DNA of 64,000 bases from Aureimonas sp. AU4 (GCF_001463765.1 NZ_BBWK01000004.1:18725-82724), one strand, 5' to 3'. Positions 27,747 to 37,991 are shown, counted from the first letter of the stretch. The notes: generated by a model from the sequence alone, not told the origin. Made by a program: numbers and translations.

Positions 27747-28673
27747 ATGATCCGCCGATTTGCCGTCCGCATGTTGCTGTGCTCCGCGTTGGCGGCAACG
27801 GTTCTGACGTCCGGAATGCCGCTTGCGCAGGCCGCCTCCGAGATCAAGGTCGTCGTCAACAAGCAGCCGATCACGACCTTCCAGATCAACCAGCGTCTCG
27901 CCTTCATGAAGCTTCGGCGTGCCCCCGGCGGGGCCGATGCGGCGACCAACGAGCTGATCGACGAGGCGTTGAAGGTTCAGGAAGCCCGCCGCCGCGGCAT
28001 CCAGATCCCCGATCCCATGGTGGACGAGGCCTTCGGGCGCTTCGCCAAGGACAACAAGCTGACCGAGGCGCAGCTCGGTGAGGTTCTGTCCCGCGCCGGC
28101 TTCTCGACCAAGGGCTTCAAGGACTACATCCGCGTCCAGATGGCGTGGGGACAGGCCGTCCAGGCCAACATGCGCCAGAGCGAGCGGCTGACGGAGTCCG
28201 AGGTCGTTCAGCGCATGCTCCAGCAGGGCGGGCAGAAGCCGTCCACGACCGAGTACACGCTGCAGCAGGTGATCTTCGTGGTTCCGCCCGCGCAGCGCGG
28301 CTCGCTGCTGGCGCGCCGTATGCAGGAAGCCAACGCCATGCGCCAGCGCTTCAATTCATGCGCCTCGACCTACGATCTCGCCAAGGGTCTGAAGGACGTG
28401 ACGGTGCGCGATCTGGGCCGCGTCGCGCAGCCCGAGCTTCCCCCGCGCTGGAAGAGCGACATCGTCGCCGCCTCGCGCGGCAAGACGACCAAGGCGATCG
28501 AGACCGAGCGCGGCGTCGAGTTCGTCGTGGTCTGCGACACGCGCTCCATCAGCGACGACCAAGCCGCCGCCATGGTGTTCCAGGCGCGCGACATGGAGGC
28601 GATGGGCAAGCAGGAGCCCGATCAGGCCCTTCTCAAGAAGCTGAAGGACCGCGCCACGATCGTTCGGCGCTGA
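27747..28673 (+). CDS. surA: SurA-like periplasmic peptidyl-prolyl isomerase/chaperone
   Basis: A periplasmic chaperone for outer-membrane proteins. The 308-aa protein has a signal peptide (VRMLLCSALAATVLTSGMPLAQA). The SurA N-terminal helical domain follows (residues about 30-170: IKVVVNKQPITTFQINQRLAF, ATNELIDEALKVQEARRRGI, VDEAFGRFAKDNKLTEAQLGEVLSRAG, IRVQMAWGQAVQANM). A single parvulin-like region comes next (about 180-285: YTLQQVIFVVP through GVEFVVVCDTRSI). E. coli SurA is 428 aa with two parvulin domains, so this form is short, and its one domain looks divergent. The lptD-surA-pdxA-rsmA order supports the assignment. The lptD-surA gap is 149 nt and holds no clear terminator. Confidence 0.87.
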   Translation: MIRRFAVRMLLCSALAATVLTSGMPLAQAASEIKVVVNKQPITTFQINQRLAFMKLRRAPGGADAATNELIDEALKVQEARRRGIQIPDPMVDEAFGRFAKDNKLTEAQLGEVLSRAGFSTKGFKDYIRVQMAWGQAVQANMRQSERLTESEVVQRMLQQGGQKPSTTEYTLQQVIFVVPPAQRGSLLARRMQEANAMRQRFNSCASTYDLAKGLKDVTVRDLGRVAQPELPPRWKSDIVAASRGKTTKAIETERGVEFVVVCDTRSISDDQAAAMVFQARDMEAMGKQEPDQALLKKLKDRATIVRR

Positions 28674-28675
28674 TA

Positions 28676-29713
28676 ATGGGCGAGGCCCCCTCGCCGCTTC
28701 TTGCGGTCACGATCGGCGAACCGTCCGGCGTCGGCGCCGACGTGACTCTCATGGCCCACCGGGATCGCGAGCGTCTCGGCCTTCCCCGCTTCGTGCTGCT
28801 GGCAGATCCCGAAATGGTCGCGCAGCGCACCGAGCGGCTCGGGATCGACGTATCGATCCGCACGGTCGGCGCGCCGGCCGAGGCGCTGGAGGGCAACAAC
28901 GACGATCTGGCGGTCCTGCCGCTCGTGAACCGCCATCTGGAGGAACCGGGTCGTCCGGATCCGGCGAACGGCGCGGGAACGGTCGAGGCGATCGACCGCG
29001 CGACGCGGCTGTGCCTTTCGGGCGACGTGGCGGCCCTCGTGACCAACCCGATCGACAAGAAGGCGCTCTACGACGTCGGCTTCGCCCATCCGGGCCATAC
29101 GGAGTATCTAGCGGAGCTTTGCGGCTCACTCACGGGCCGGACGCTACAGCCGGTGATGCTGCTGACGGGACCGGACCTTTCCTGCGTCCCCGTGACCATT
29201 CACATCCCCCTCTCCGAGGTTCCGGCGGCTTTGACGACGGACCTCATCGTCTCCACCGCGCGGATCGTATCGGACGACCTGCGCACGCGTTTCGCGCTCG
29301 ACGCGCCCCGGCTGGCCATCGCCGGTCTCAACCCGCACGCCGGCGAACGGGGCGCGATCGGCCGCGAGGACGAGGAGATCGTGCGGCCGGCGGTCGAGAT
29401 CCTCCGTGCGGCCGGCGTCGAGGCGTTCGGGCCGCTTCCCGGCGACACGCTTTTCCATCCGGAGGCGCGGGCGACCTATGACGTCGCGCTCTGCATGTAT
29501 CACGACCAGGCCCTGATCCCGGCCAAGACGCTCGCCTTCGACGAAACGGTCAACGTCACGCTGGGCCTGCCGGTCATCCGCACCTCGCCCGATCACGGGA
29601 CCGCCGCCGATCGCGCGGGCAAGGGAACGGCGCGACCCAACAGCTTCATTGCAGCTCTCAGGCTCGCCGGCCGCATGGCCGCCATCCGCGCCGAGGCGCC
29701 GGTCGCCGCGTGA
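28676..29713 (+). CDS. pdxA: 4-hydroxythreonine-4-phosphate dehydrogenase
   Basis: Oxidises 4-phosphohydroxy-L-threonine in the DXP-dependent route to pyridoxal 5'-phosphate. The 345-aa protein begins [20 protein letters not shown] and has [29 protein letters not shown], with the metal-binding His residue. [35 protein letters not shown], and [21 protein letters not shown] carry the remaining metal and substrate ligands, and the end holds [15 protein letters not shown]. It starts two bases after the surA stop and overlaps rsmA by four bases (GTGA). Confidence 0.96.
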   Translation: MGEAPSPLLAVTIGEPSGVGADVTLMAHRDRERLGLPRFVLLADPEMVAQRTERLGIDVSIRTVGAPAEALEGNNDDLAVLPLVNRHLEEPGRPDPANGAGTVEAIDRATRLCLSGDVAALVTNPIDKKALYDVGFAHPGHTEYLAELCGSLTGRTLQPVMLLTGPDLSCVPVTIHIPLSEVPAALTTDLIVSTARIVSDDLRTRFALDAPRLAIAGLNPHAGERGAIGREDEEIVRPAVEILRAAGVEAFGPLPGDTLFHPEARATYDVALCMYHDQALIPAKTLAFDETVNVTLGLPVIRTSPDHGTAADRAGKGTARPNSFIAALRLAGRMAAIRAEAPVAA

Positions 29714-30539
29714 GCCTCGCCTTCGACGGGCTGCCGCCGCTGCGCGAGGTGATGGAGGCCAACGGCCTCGACCCGCGTCGGGCCCTCGGCCAGAACTTCC
29801 TCCTCGACCTGAACCTGACCGGCCGCATCGCGCGCCAGGCCATGCCGCTCGAGGGCGAGACCGTCGTCGAGGTGGGTCCGGGTCCCGGCGGTTTGACGCG
29901 CGCCCTGCTCGCGCACGGAGCGGGACGCGTGATCGCGATCGAAAAGGATCCGCGTTGCCTTCCCGCCCTGCAGGCGATCGCCGCGCACTATCCCGGACGC
30001 CTCACGGTCGTCGAGGGCGACGCGTTGGAGATCGACCCGGCAAGCCTCTGCGAGGGTCCCTATAAGATCGTCGCGAACCTACCCTACAACGTCGGAACCC
30101 AGCTCCTGCTCAACTGGGTCACCGTCGAGCCGTGGCCGCCGCGCTGGACCAGCCTCACGCTCATGTTCCAGCGCGAGGTCGCGCTCCGCATCGTGGCGGG
30201 GCCGGACGACGACCACTACGGGCGGCTCGGCGTCCTGTGCGGCTGGCGCACGCGAGCCTCGATCCTCTTCGACGTGTCGCGCGAGGCCTTCACGCCGCCG
30301 CCCAAGGTCACGTCCTCCATCGTCCAGATCGAGCCGGTCGCCGCGCCCCTGCCTGCTCGCCTATCCGATCTCGAACGCGTCACGCAGGCCGCGTTCGGAC
30401 AGCGTCGCAAGATGCTGCGGCAAAGCCTGAAACCTGTCGGCGGTGAGGCGCTTCTCCGGTCGGTGGAGATCGACCCGCAGCGTCGCGCCGAGACGCTCTC
30501 GGTCGCCGAATTCGTCGATCTCGCGAACGCGCTGACCCG

Positions 30540-30543
<4 letters not shown>
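29710..30543 (+). CDS. rsmA: 16S rRNA (adenine-1518/1519 N6)-dimethyltransferase
   Basis: Also called KsgA; it dimethylates two adenines in helix 45 of 16S rRNA late in 30S assembly. The 277-aa protein has [16 protein letters not shown], the SAM motif [16 protein letters not shown], the acidic [21 protein letters not shown] and the catalytic [11 protein letters not shown], followed by [14 protein letters not shown] and [12 protein letters not shown]. The start is a GTG overlapping the pdxA stop. Its stop codon and that of convergent gmk are the same palindromic CTAG at 30540-30543. Confidence 0.97.
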
Positions 30544-31204
<661 letters not shown>

Positions 31205-31208
<4 letters not shown>

Positions 31209-32098
31209 TCTATATTCTGCACCTGTTCGCGGAACTGGTCGACCGAAAGCTTGAGATCAAGCCCTATGGCCGTCAGCCCGGTTGCGTTCGATTTGGCGCA
31301 GAGCGTATTCGCCTCGCGGTTAAATTCTTGCGACAGGAAGTCGAGACGACGGCCAACGGGTTCGTCGAGCGACAGGAGTTCGCGGGCCGCCGCGACATGA
31401 GCCGTCAGGCGGTCCAGTTCCTCGCGGATGTCGGCACGGGTCGCGAGCAGCGTCGCCTCTTGGTGGAGGCGGGCTTCGTCCAGCCCATCGGCAGCCCCGC
31501 GCAGCAGCGCGACCTGATCGGCGAGACGCAAACGAATCGCCTCGACGCTGCGCGCCGGATGCGCCTCCGCCATGGCCGTCAGTTCCTCGATCCGGTCGAG
31601 GCGGGCGTTGAGAACGTCGGCGAGCGCCTGCCCCTCGATCTCTCGCGAACGGCGCAGCGCCAAGAGGGCTTCGGACAGCGCAGCCAGCACCTCGGCGCGA
31701 TGCTCCGCCAGCGCGCCGGCGGCCGACCCCACCTCCGCCACCTCAATCACACCGCGCAGCGCCAGGAGACCGTCGGCGCTCGGGGGCGCGGCACGCCCCT
31801 CGCTGACCAGCGCATCGGACAGCCGCAGCAGTTCCGCGAGAAGTATCTCGTTGACGCGGAAGCCCGCCGCCTCCTCCATCGTCTCGCGACGGAGCGAGAG
31901 CGTAGCTTGGACGTTGCCGCGCCCAAGAGCCGACCCCACAAGGCGACGGATGTCAGCTTCCAGATCCTCCAGTCCTGGGGGCAACCGGAGCCGCAGGTCG
32001 AGCCCCTTGCCGTTCACGGAGCGCAACTCCCACGAGAAGCCCGTGGGCTCAGCGTCGCGTTCCACGCGCGCGAAGCCGGTCATGCTGCGAAGGCTCAT
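31205..32098 (-). CDS. YicC family endoribonuclease-like protein
   Basis: A 297-aa YicC/YloC-family protein. It begins [46 protein letters not shown], the diagnostic N-terminus. It ends in the DUF1732 region [47 protein letters not shown] with conserved Glu, Asn and Lys. Family members have been described as endoribonucleases that affect small-RNA and mRNA stability. The location directly upstream of gmk, with a four-base overlap, is conserved widely in bacteria and supports orthology. No signal or membrane segment is present. Confidence 0.92.
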
Positions 32099-32135
32099 CG
32101 CGCGGTCCTTGAAGGTCGGTTAGGCGGGCTGGAAA

Positions 32136-33266
32136 TCAGGGTGCGATCGCCCGGACGCCGGTGCCCGTGGCGTTCTGGTCGTTCGCCGTCTGGCGCTCGA
32201 TCGCGCGGTAGCGGCGCACATTCGCGTTGTGCTGGTCGAGCGTCGAGGCGAAGGCATGCCCGCCCGTCCCGTCCGCTACGAAGTAGAGGTCGTCGGTGTC
32301 CAGCGGATGGGCCACCGCCTCGAGGGCCGCGCGCCCGGGATTGGCGATCGGTCCCGGCGGCAGGCCCCGAATGACGTAGGTGTTGTAGGGCGTCTCGCCC
32401 TGGATGTGGGACTGCCGGATCGGCTCGTTCAGCGGCTTACCGGCACCGCCCCATATGCCGTAGATGATGGTCGGATCCGATTGCAGGCGCATGTTCTTGC
32501 GCAGGCGATTGATGAAGACCGAGGCGACGTGCGGACGCTCCGCCGCGATGCCCGTCTCCTTCTCGACGATCGAGGCCAGCGTCACGAACTGGCCGATGTC
32601 CGAGATCGGCAGGTTCGACGCGCGGTCCGACCACAGTTCCTTCACGAGCTTGGCCTGCGCCGCGCTCATCTGCTGGACGATCTCGGCGCGGCTCTGCCCG
32701 CGCGTGAAGCGGTAGGTCTCCGGCAGGAGCGTTCCCTCCGGCACCATCGGAGGCAGGTCGCCCGCCAGCGCCTCCTCGGCCGCCAGCCGCGCGAAGATCT
32801 GGGTGACCGTCCATCCCTCCGGCACCGTCACGGCATGCAGGATGGCGTTGCCGTCGCGCAGCGTTTCCATGACGTCGCGCATGCTCGCACCCGGCGCGAA
32901 GGCGTATTCGCCCGCCTTGAGCTTGCCGCCGGCCCCTTCGAGGCGAACGCCGTATTCGAAGATCGTGGCGCTGGAGATGATGCCTGCCCGCTCCAGCCCG
33001 CTCGCGATGCCATCCAGACCACCGCCCTTCGGGACGAGATAGGTCGCCTCGGCGGCGAGCGGTCCTTGTCCGTCGAACTCCCCCTTGCCCCACCAGAGAA
33101 GCGCGCCGGCGCAGAGCGCCAGAAAAAGGGCGATCGTGAACAGGAAGTTCATCGCGATCACGAGACCGTTGCGGGCACCTCGCGAGCGACGGTTGCGCCG
33201 CGCCGCGCGAATCTCCTCGACGGTCGGAGGAATCGGGGTGTCGTTGGGCTGGGGGCCGGACGTCAC
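32136..33266 (-). CDS. mltG: Endolytic murein transglycosylase MltG
   Basis: Cleaves nascent glycan strands near the inner membrane and is thought to set strand length. The 376-aa protein has a basic cytoplasmic N-terminus (about residues 1-33), one membrane helix (VIAMNFLFTIALFLALCAGALLWW) and a periplasmic YceG domain: LVPKGGGLDGIASGLERAGII (LysM-like part), FTRGQSRAEIVQQM, and the catalytic segment ASIVEKETGIAAERPHVASVFINRLRKNMRLQSDPTIIYG with the active-site Glu in EKETG. YNTYVIRGLPPGPIANPGRAAL follows. The start is GTG 33266 behind GGGAGAAG. It belongs to the fab-yicC-gmk run. Confidence 0.95.
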   Translation of the reverse strand: MTSGPQPNDTPIPPTVEEIRAARRNRRSRGARNGLVIAMNFLFTIALFLALCAGALLWWGKGEFDGQGPLAAEATYLVPKGGGLDGIASGLERAGIISSATIFEYGVRLEGAGGKLKAGEYAFAPGASMRDVMETLRDGNAILHAVTVPEGWTVTQIFARLAAEEALAGDLPPMVPEGTLLPETYRFTRGQSRAEIVQQMSAAQAKLVKELWSDRASNLPISDIGQFVTLASIVEKETGIAAERPHVASVFINRLRKNMRLQSDPTIIYGIWGGAGKPLNEPIRQSHIQGETPYNTYVIRGLPPGPIANPGRAALEAVAHPLDTDDLYFVADGTGGHAFASTLDQHNANVRRYRAIERQTANDQNATGTGVRAIAP

Positions 33267-33390
33267 GCTCTTCTCCCGGGCCTGGTTCCGCCGTGCGGCG
33301 GCTTGAAAACAAACGGCGGGGGCGGTCCGGAGATCATCCGGCCGCCCCCTCCTGCTGAATCAGCTGCGAATATGGCGAAACGCCGTCCGG

Positions 33391-34653
33391 TCAGCCCACG
33401 TAGCGGCGCAGGACCAGCGACGCGTTCGTTCCGCCGAAGCCGAAGGAGTTGGACACCGCGACATTCACGTCCCGCTGCCGCGCCTTGTGCGGCACGAGAT
33501 CGATCGCCGTCTCCCGTTCGGGATTGTCGAGGTTGAGGGTCGGTGGGACGATGTTGTCACGGATCGAGAGGGTCGCGAAGATCGCCTCGATGGCGCCCGC
33601 CGCGCCGAGAAGATGGCCCGTTGCGGATTTCGTCGACGACATGGAGATGCGCGGCGCGGCATCGCCCGCCAAACGCTCGACGGCGCCAAGCTCGATCGTG
33701 TCGGCCATGGTGGAGGTGCCGTGGGCGTTGACGTAGTCGATGTCGTTCGCCGTCAGTCCGGCGCGCTTCAGCGCCATGCCCATGCAGCGGTAGGCGCCGT
33801 CGCCGTCCTCGGACGGGGCGGTGATGTGATAGGCGTCGCCCGACAGGCCGTAGCCGACCACTTCGGCGTAGATCTTCGCGCCGCGCGCGAGAGCGTGGTC
33901 CAGATCCTCCAGAACGACGATGCCCGCGCCTTCGCCCATGACGAAGCCGTCGCGATCCTTGTCGTAGGGGCGCGAGGCTCGCTGCGGATCGTCGTTGTGC
34001 TGCGTCGAGAGCGCCTTGCAGGCGGCGAAGCCCGCCAGCGAGATGCGGCAGATCGGCGACTCGGCGCCGCCGGCCACCATCACGTCCGCATCGCCGAGAG
34101 CGATCATCCGCGCGGCGTCGCCGATGGCGTGCGCGCCGGTGGAGCAGGCCGTCACGACGGCATGGTTGGGTCCGCGCAGCTTGTGCCGGATCGAGACCTG
34201 GCCCGACACGAGGTTGATCAGACGGCCGGGAATGAAGAAGGGCGAGATGCGCCGGGGGCCCTTGTCGCGTAGCGTGTAGCCGGCGTCGACGATGCCCTCC
34301 AGGCCGCCGATGCCCGACCCGATCAGGACGCCGGTGGCGATCTGGTCCTCGTCGGTTTCGGGATGCCAGTTCGCGTCGGCCAGCGCCATGTCGGCGGCAG
34401 CCATGCCGTAGACGATAAAGGGATCGACCTTCCGCTGGTCCTTGGGCTCCATCCAGTTGTCGGCATTGTAAGTGCCGTCGGTGCCGTCGCCAACCGGAAT
34501 GCGGCAGGCGATCTTGGCGGGAAGGTCGTCGACCTCGAACTCCGTGACGCGGCGGGCACCGTTCTGTCCAGCCAGCAAGCGCGACCAGGTCACCTCCGTT
34601 CCGCATCCCAAAGGAGATACCATCCCGGTACCGGTGATCACGACGCGTCTCAT
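33391..34653 (-). CDS. fabF: 3-oxoacyl-[acyl-carrier-protein] synthase II
   Basis: Condenses malonyl-ACP with growing acyl-ACP in fatty-acid elongation. The 420-aa protein begins MRRVVITGTGMVSPLGCGTEVTW. The Cys-His-His triad is in place: Cys in VVTACSTGAHAIGDA, His in VNAHGTSTMADTIE and His in SSTKSATGHLLGAAGAIEA. FGFGGTNASLVLRR closes the protein. The start at 34653 matches the family start exactly; codons upstream form the acpP-fabF spacer. This 134-nt spacer contains three tandem hairpins, described separately. Confidence 0.97.
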   Translation of the reverse strand: MRRVVITGTGMVSPLGCGTEVTWSRLLAGQNGARRVTEFEVDDLPAKIACRIPVGDGTDGTYNADNWMEPKDQRKVDPFIVYGMAAADMALADANWHPETDEDQIATGVLIGSGIGGLEGIVDAGYTLRDKGPRRISPFFIPGRLINLVSGQVSIRHKLRGPNHAVVTACSTGAHAIGDAARMIALGDADVMVAGGAESPICRISLAGFAACKALSTQHNDDPQRASRPYDKDRDGFVMGEGAGIVVLEDLDHALARGAKIYAEVVGYGLSGDAYHITAPSEDGDGAYRCMGMALKRAGLTANDIDYVNAHGTSTMADTIELGAVERLAGDAAPRISMSSTKSATGHLLGAAGAIEAIFATLSIRDNIVPPTLNLDNPERETAIDLVPHKARQRDVNVAVSNSFGFGGTNASLVLRRYVG

Positions 34654-34703
34654 GGTCTGGTAGCCCAACCCTTCGTCTCGGTTCGTTTTCTCACGGAAGA
34701 GAG

Positions 34704-34769
34704 GCCCGGTCATCCGGGCGAACTGGGCGAACCGTCAAGGGTTCGCCCAAGGGGATCGAGGCGATCCCC
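34704..34769 (-). promoter_or_regulatory. Three tandem stem-loops between acpP and fabF
   Basis: In mRNA order (minus strand) the spacer holds three hairpins. The first has 8-bp arms GGGGATCG/CGATCCCC (34769-34751), the second 10-bp arms TGGGCGAACC/GGTTCGCCCA (34749-34724) and the third 6-bp arms GCCCGG/CCGGGC (34719-34704). None has a good T-tract. They could reduce read-through into fabF or protect the acpP message, which would fit the high demand for acyl carrier protein. Structure is seen directly; role is inferred. Confidence 0.6.
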
Positions 34770-34787
34770 GAAAGTAGGGTCAGGCCA

Positions 34788-35024
34788 TCAGGCCTGGTTC
34801 TTCTCGATGAACTTCACCGCGTCGCCGACGGTCAGGATCGTCTCGGCCGCATCGTCGGGGATCTCGACGCCGAACTCCTCCTCGAACGCCATGACGAGCT
34901 CGACCGTGTCCAAGCTGTCCGCGCCCAGGTCGTCGATGAACGAAGCGTTCTCCGTCACCTTCTCCTGCTCGACGCCCAGATGCTCGACGACGATCTTCTT
35001 CACCCGTTCAGCGGTATCGCTCAT
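34788..35024 (-). CDS. acpP: Acyl carrier protein
   Basis: Carries acyl intermediates on a 4'-phosphopantetheine arm. The 78-aa acidic protein has the attachment Ser in [22 protein letters not shown] and the expected four-helix pattern, and ends [22 protein letters not shown] precedes the ATG. Between fabG and acpP are 211 nt, enough for a separate promoter; on the minus strand a GATAAT hexamer lies about 70 nt upstream of the start, but no matching -35 is evident. Position between fabG and fabF is the usual bacterial order. Confidence 0.98.
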   Translation of the reverse strand: MSDTAERVKKIVVEHLGVEQEKVTENASFIDDLGADSLDTVELVMAFEEEFGVEIPDDAAETILTVGDAVKFIEKNQA

Positions 35025-35235
35025 GGTCAGTCCTTGTGTTGAAGTGGCTTCCGCCGTTTTCGTTAGACGCCGGAGGGGGGATTATCAAGCGGCCCTCCAG
35101 CCGGCGCGAGCCAGCGGAGCGGCACGATACGGGACGGCTGCAATGCCGGTTCGCCGCTTGCGAAGCCCGGCAGACCGGGGATTAGCACGGCCCCGGCAAG
35201 GGGCCAACCCGCAAGGGTGCCAAGCGCAGCCGGCT

Positions 35236-35973
35236 TCAGATCATCGCCATGCCGCCGTTGACGTGCAAAGTCTGGCCAGTGACGTAGCCGGCCTCGGCCG
35301 AGGCGAGGTAGAGCGCGGCCGCCGCGATGTCGTCGCCCGCACCCATGCGCTTCATGGGAATGGCGCCGAGAATGGCTTCCTGCTGCTTCTCGTTCAGCTT
35401 GTCGGTCATCGCGCTCGCGATGAAACCGGGGGCGATGCAGTTCACCGTGACGTTGCGCGAGGCGATCTCCTGGGCGAGCGACTTCGAGAAGCCGATCATG
35501 CCGGCCTTGGCCGCGCAGTAGTTCGCCTGTCCGGGGTTGCCGGTGACGGCGACGACCGAGGTGATGTTGATGATACGGCCAAAGCGGCGGCGCATCATCG
35601 GGTGCGTCAGGCCGCGCGTCAGGCGGAAGGCCGAGGTGAGGTCGACCTCGATGATGCGGTCCCAGTCCTCGTCCGACATGCGCACGAAGAGCCCGTCCTT
35701 CGTGATGCCGGCGTTGTTGACGAGGATGTCGACACCGCCGAGTTCGGCCTCGGCCGTTTCAGCCAGGGCCGACTGCGCCGTCCGGTCGCCGAGGTCGGCC
35801 GGAAACACGTGGACACGCTCGCCGAATTCGCCTGCCAGCGCCTCGAGCTTTTCGCGCCGCGTGCCGTGCAGGCCGACCACGGCGCCCGCCGCGTGGAGCT
35901 TGCGCGCGATCGCCTCGCCGATCCCGCCGCTGGCACCTGTGACAAGGGCCTTGCGGCCGGAAAGGTCGAACAT
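35236..35973 (-). CDS. fabG: 3-oxoacyl-[acyl-carrier-protein] reductase
   Basis: NADPH-dependent reduction of beta-ketoacyl-ACP. The 245-aa short-chain dehydrogenase begins MFDLSGRKALVTGASGGIGEAIARKL, with the Rossmann glycine motif. It has ILVNNAGITKDGLFVRMSDEDW, catalytic Ser in IINITSVVAVTGNPGQ, the YxxxK pair in NYCAAKAGMIGFSKSLAQE and the NVNC-type segment RNVTVNCIAPGFIASAMTD. It ends GQTLHVNGGMAMI. It starts 24 nt after the fabD stop and belongs to the same transcript. Confidence 0.97.
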   Translation of the reverse strand: MFDLSGRKALVTGASGGIGEAIARKLHAAGAVVGLHGTRREKLEALAGEFGERVHVFPADLGDRTAQSALAETAEAELGGVDILVNNAGITKDGLFVRMSDEDWDRIIEVDLTSAFRLTRGLTHPMMRRRFGRIINITSVVAVTGNPGQANYCAAKAGMIGFSKSLAQEIASRNVTVNCIAPGFIASAMTDKLNEKQQEAILGAIPMKRMGAGDDIAAAALYLASAEAGYVTGQTLHVNGGMAMI

Positions 35974-35997
35974 GGGGCTGGTCCTTGAAGAAAAAAG

Positions 35998-36936
35998 TCA
36001 GGCGAGACGCGCGATCGCGGCGTCGACGTCGGCGGGCGTGCCGACGCTCGAGGCGGCAAGGCGCTTGTCAATGCGCTTGGCAAGTCCGGCGAGCACCTTG
36101 CCGGCGCCCACCTCGAACAAGGTGTCGACCTCGGCATCGGCCAGATAGGCCATGCTCTCGCGCCAGCGCACCTGCCCCGTTACCTGCTCCACCAGCCGCT
36201 CGCGGATCTCGCTCGGGTCGGAGATGGCGGACGCCAGGACGTTGGCGACCAGCGGGGCGCGCGGCGCCTCGATCCGTGCCGCCGCGAGCGCTTCGGCCAT
36301 GCGGTCGGCGGCCGGCTGCATCAGCATGCAATGGAAGGGTGCCGAGACAGGCAGCGGGATGGCGCGCTTGGCACCGCGCTCCAGCGCCGCCGCCATGGCG
36401 CGCTCGACCGCCGCGCGCGTGCCGGAAATCACGATCTGGCCACCGCCATTGTCGTTGGCGATCTGGCACACGCCGCCCTGGCCGGCCTCGGCGCAGACCC
36501 TGGCGAGGTCGCCGTCGTCGAGACCGAGGATCGCGGCCATCGCGCCCTCGCCTTCGGGCACCGCCGCCTGCATGGCGTCGCCGCGAATGCGCAACAAACG
36601 CGCGGCGTCGGCGACGTCCAGCGCGCCGGCCGCGGCCAGCGCCGAGTATTCGCCGAGCGAGTGGCCCGCCACGAACTCGACGCGCCCCCAGTCGAAGCCG
36701 CGCGCCTCCAGCGCGCGCATCGCCGCAAGCGACACGGCCATCAGGGCAGGCTGCGCGTTGCGCGTCAGGCGGAGCGCATCCTCCGGGCCGTTCCAGATCG
36801 TGTCGCTCAGGCGCTCGCCCAGAGCCTCGTCGACAGCCTCGAAGACGGCGCGGCTCTCGGGAAAGGCGTCGGCCAGTTCGCGGCCCATGCCGACCGCCTG
36901 GCTGCCCTGTCCCGGAAAGATCAGCGCTAGCGTCAT
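35998..36936 (-). CDS. fabD: Malonyl-CoA:ACP transacylase
   Basis: Loads malonyl groups onto ACP. The 312-aa protein begins MTLALIFPGQGSQAVGMGRELAD. It has NAQPALMAVSLAAMRALEARG, the nucleophile elbow GHSLGEYSALAAAG with the active-site Ser, QIANDNGGGQIVISG, and the catalytic His in PVSAPFHCMLMQPAADRM, with EVGAGKVLAGLAKRI near the end. The start at 36936 is preceded by GGGAGGACAGG. It is the first gene of the fabD-fabG-acpP-fabF-mltG-yicC-gmk cluster and is divergent from rpsF. Confidence 0.97.
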   Translation of the reverse strand: MTLALIFPGQGSQAVGMGRELADAFPESRAVFEAVDEALGERLSDTIWNGPEDALRLTRNAQPALMAVSLAAMRALEARGFDWGRVEFVAGHSLGEYSALAAAGALDVADAARLLRIRGDAMQAAVPEGEGAMAAILGLDDGDLARVCAEAGQGGVCQIANDNGGGQIVISGTRAAVERAMAAALERGAKRAIPLPVSAPFHCMLMQPAADRMAEALAAARIEAPRAPLVANVLASAISDPSEIRERLVEQVTGQVRWRESMAYLADAEVDTLFEVGAGKVLAGLAKRIDKRLAASSVGTPADVDAAIARLA

Positions 36937-37284
36937 GTCGTCCTGTCCTCCCGGTCCATCGTTGGGGCGGTGAATGGGCAGCGTCCGGTTGCATGTCAAG
37001 GTCGCCAAGGCACCGAAACGGGCCGAAGACTTGCCACGCAGGGAAGATTGGGCTAAGCGCACCCCGTCGTCGCCGGATGCCACAGCCGGGGGCTGAACGG
37101 AAGTCGTTTGCGCGTCAGCTCGAACGATGCGGGCTCGCCCGTCTCTTCCCGTGTCCCCGCTCTCGACCGTCTCACCTGACGCGTCTTTCCAGCACCGCCC
37201 GCCAGCCGGTCGGTATTCGAGGAGAGTCGCAGAGGCTTAGCCGCTGTGCCCCGTGCGATCCAACGCGATGGAAAGGCAAACGCC
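36937..37284. other. Divergent intergenic region fabD / rpsF (348 nt)
   Basis: No gene seen. On the fabD side a TTGACA hexamer is noted separately. On the rpsF side the leader contains a short stem, CAGAGGC TTA GCCGCTG (37230-37246), in which GCCG could present the CCG that S6:S18 complexes recognise in rpsF leaders of other bacteria; this is a weak structural guess. GAAAGG eight bases before ATG 37285 is the rpsF ribosome-binding site. Confidence 0.5.
36971..36999 (-). promoter_or_regulatory. Candidate promoter for fabD operon
   Basis: On the minus strand a perfect -35 hexamer TTGACA (36999-36994) is followed after 17 nt by CATTCA (36976-36971), a poor -10 match. It lies 35-63 nt upstream of the fabD start, a sensible position. 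The perfect -35 is the only strong element. Confidence 0.35.
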
Positions 37285-37734
37285 ATGGCTCTCTACGAGC
37301 ACGTTTTCCTTGCCCGACAGGACATCAGCGGCCAGCAGGTCGAAGCGCTCGTGGATCAGTACCGCGGCGTGATCGAGGCCAATGGCGGCAAGGTCGGCAA
37401 GGTCGAGAATTGGGGTCTCAAGACCCTCACCTACCGGATCAAGAAGAACCGGAAGGCCTACTACACGCTCATGAACATCGACGCGCCCGCCGCTGCGGTC
37501 GTGGAGATGGAGCGCCAGATGCGCTTCAACGAAGACATCCTGCGCTACATCACGATTCGCGTCGAAGAGCACGACGAGAACCAGTCGGCCATGATGCAGA
37601 AGCGCGACGACCGTCCGCGTCGCGGCGACCGCGACGGCGGCGACCGTCCGCCGCGCCGTGACCGCGACGGCGACCGTCCGCGCCGCGAGGACGACGACCG
37701 TCCCCGCCGTCCCCGCACCGAGGAGGCCGCGTAA
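37285..37734 (+). CDS. rpsF: 30S ribosomal protein S6
   Basis: Binds the platform of the 30S subunit together with S18. The 149-aa protein has the S6 fold in residues 1-100: [83 protein letters not shown] tail of about 40 residues follows, made almost wholly of Asp-Arg and Arg-Pro repeats ([20 protein letters not shown] and on). Core S6 is near 95-110 aa, so the tail is an extension, seen in many alphaproteobacteria and probably disordered. rpsR follows with no gap. Confidence 0.97.
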   Translation: MALYEHVFLARQDISGQQVEALVDQYRGVIEANGGKVGKVENWGLKTLTYRIKKNRKAYYTLMNIDAPAAAVVEMERQMRFNEDILRYITIRVEEHDENQSAMMQKRDDRPRRGDRDGGDRPPRRDRDGDRPRREDDDRPRRPRTEEAA

Positions 37735-37983
37735 ATGGTCGACATCGCCCAGCTCCCGACCCGTCGTCCGTTCCATCGTCGTCGCAAGTCCGACCCGTTC
37801 GCGTCGGGCGAGTCGCCGAAGATCGACTACAAGGACGTCCGTCTCCTGCAGCGCTACATCTCCGAGCGCGGCAAGATCGTGCCCTCGCGCATCACGGCCG
37901 TTTCCCAGAAGAACCAGCGCGCCCTCGCCCAGGCGATCAAGCGCGCCCGCTTCCTGGGCCTCCTGCCCTACGTCCTGAAGTAA
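37735..37983 (+). CDS. rpsR: 30S ribosomal protein S18
   Basis: Partner of S6 on the 30S platform. The 82-aa protein has the basic N-terminus [71 protein letters not shown] in full length, with the conserved IDYKD and RITAVS blocks. It starts directly after the rpsF stop codon. A strong hairpin follows the stop nine bases later. Confidence 0.98.
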   Translation: MVDIAQLPTRRPFHRRRKSDPFASGESPKIDYKDVRLLQRYISERGKIVPSRITAVSQKNQRALAQAIKRARFLGLLPYVLK

Positions 37984-37991
37984 GGACCACC

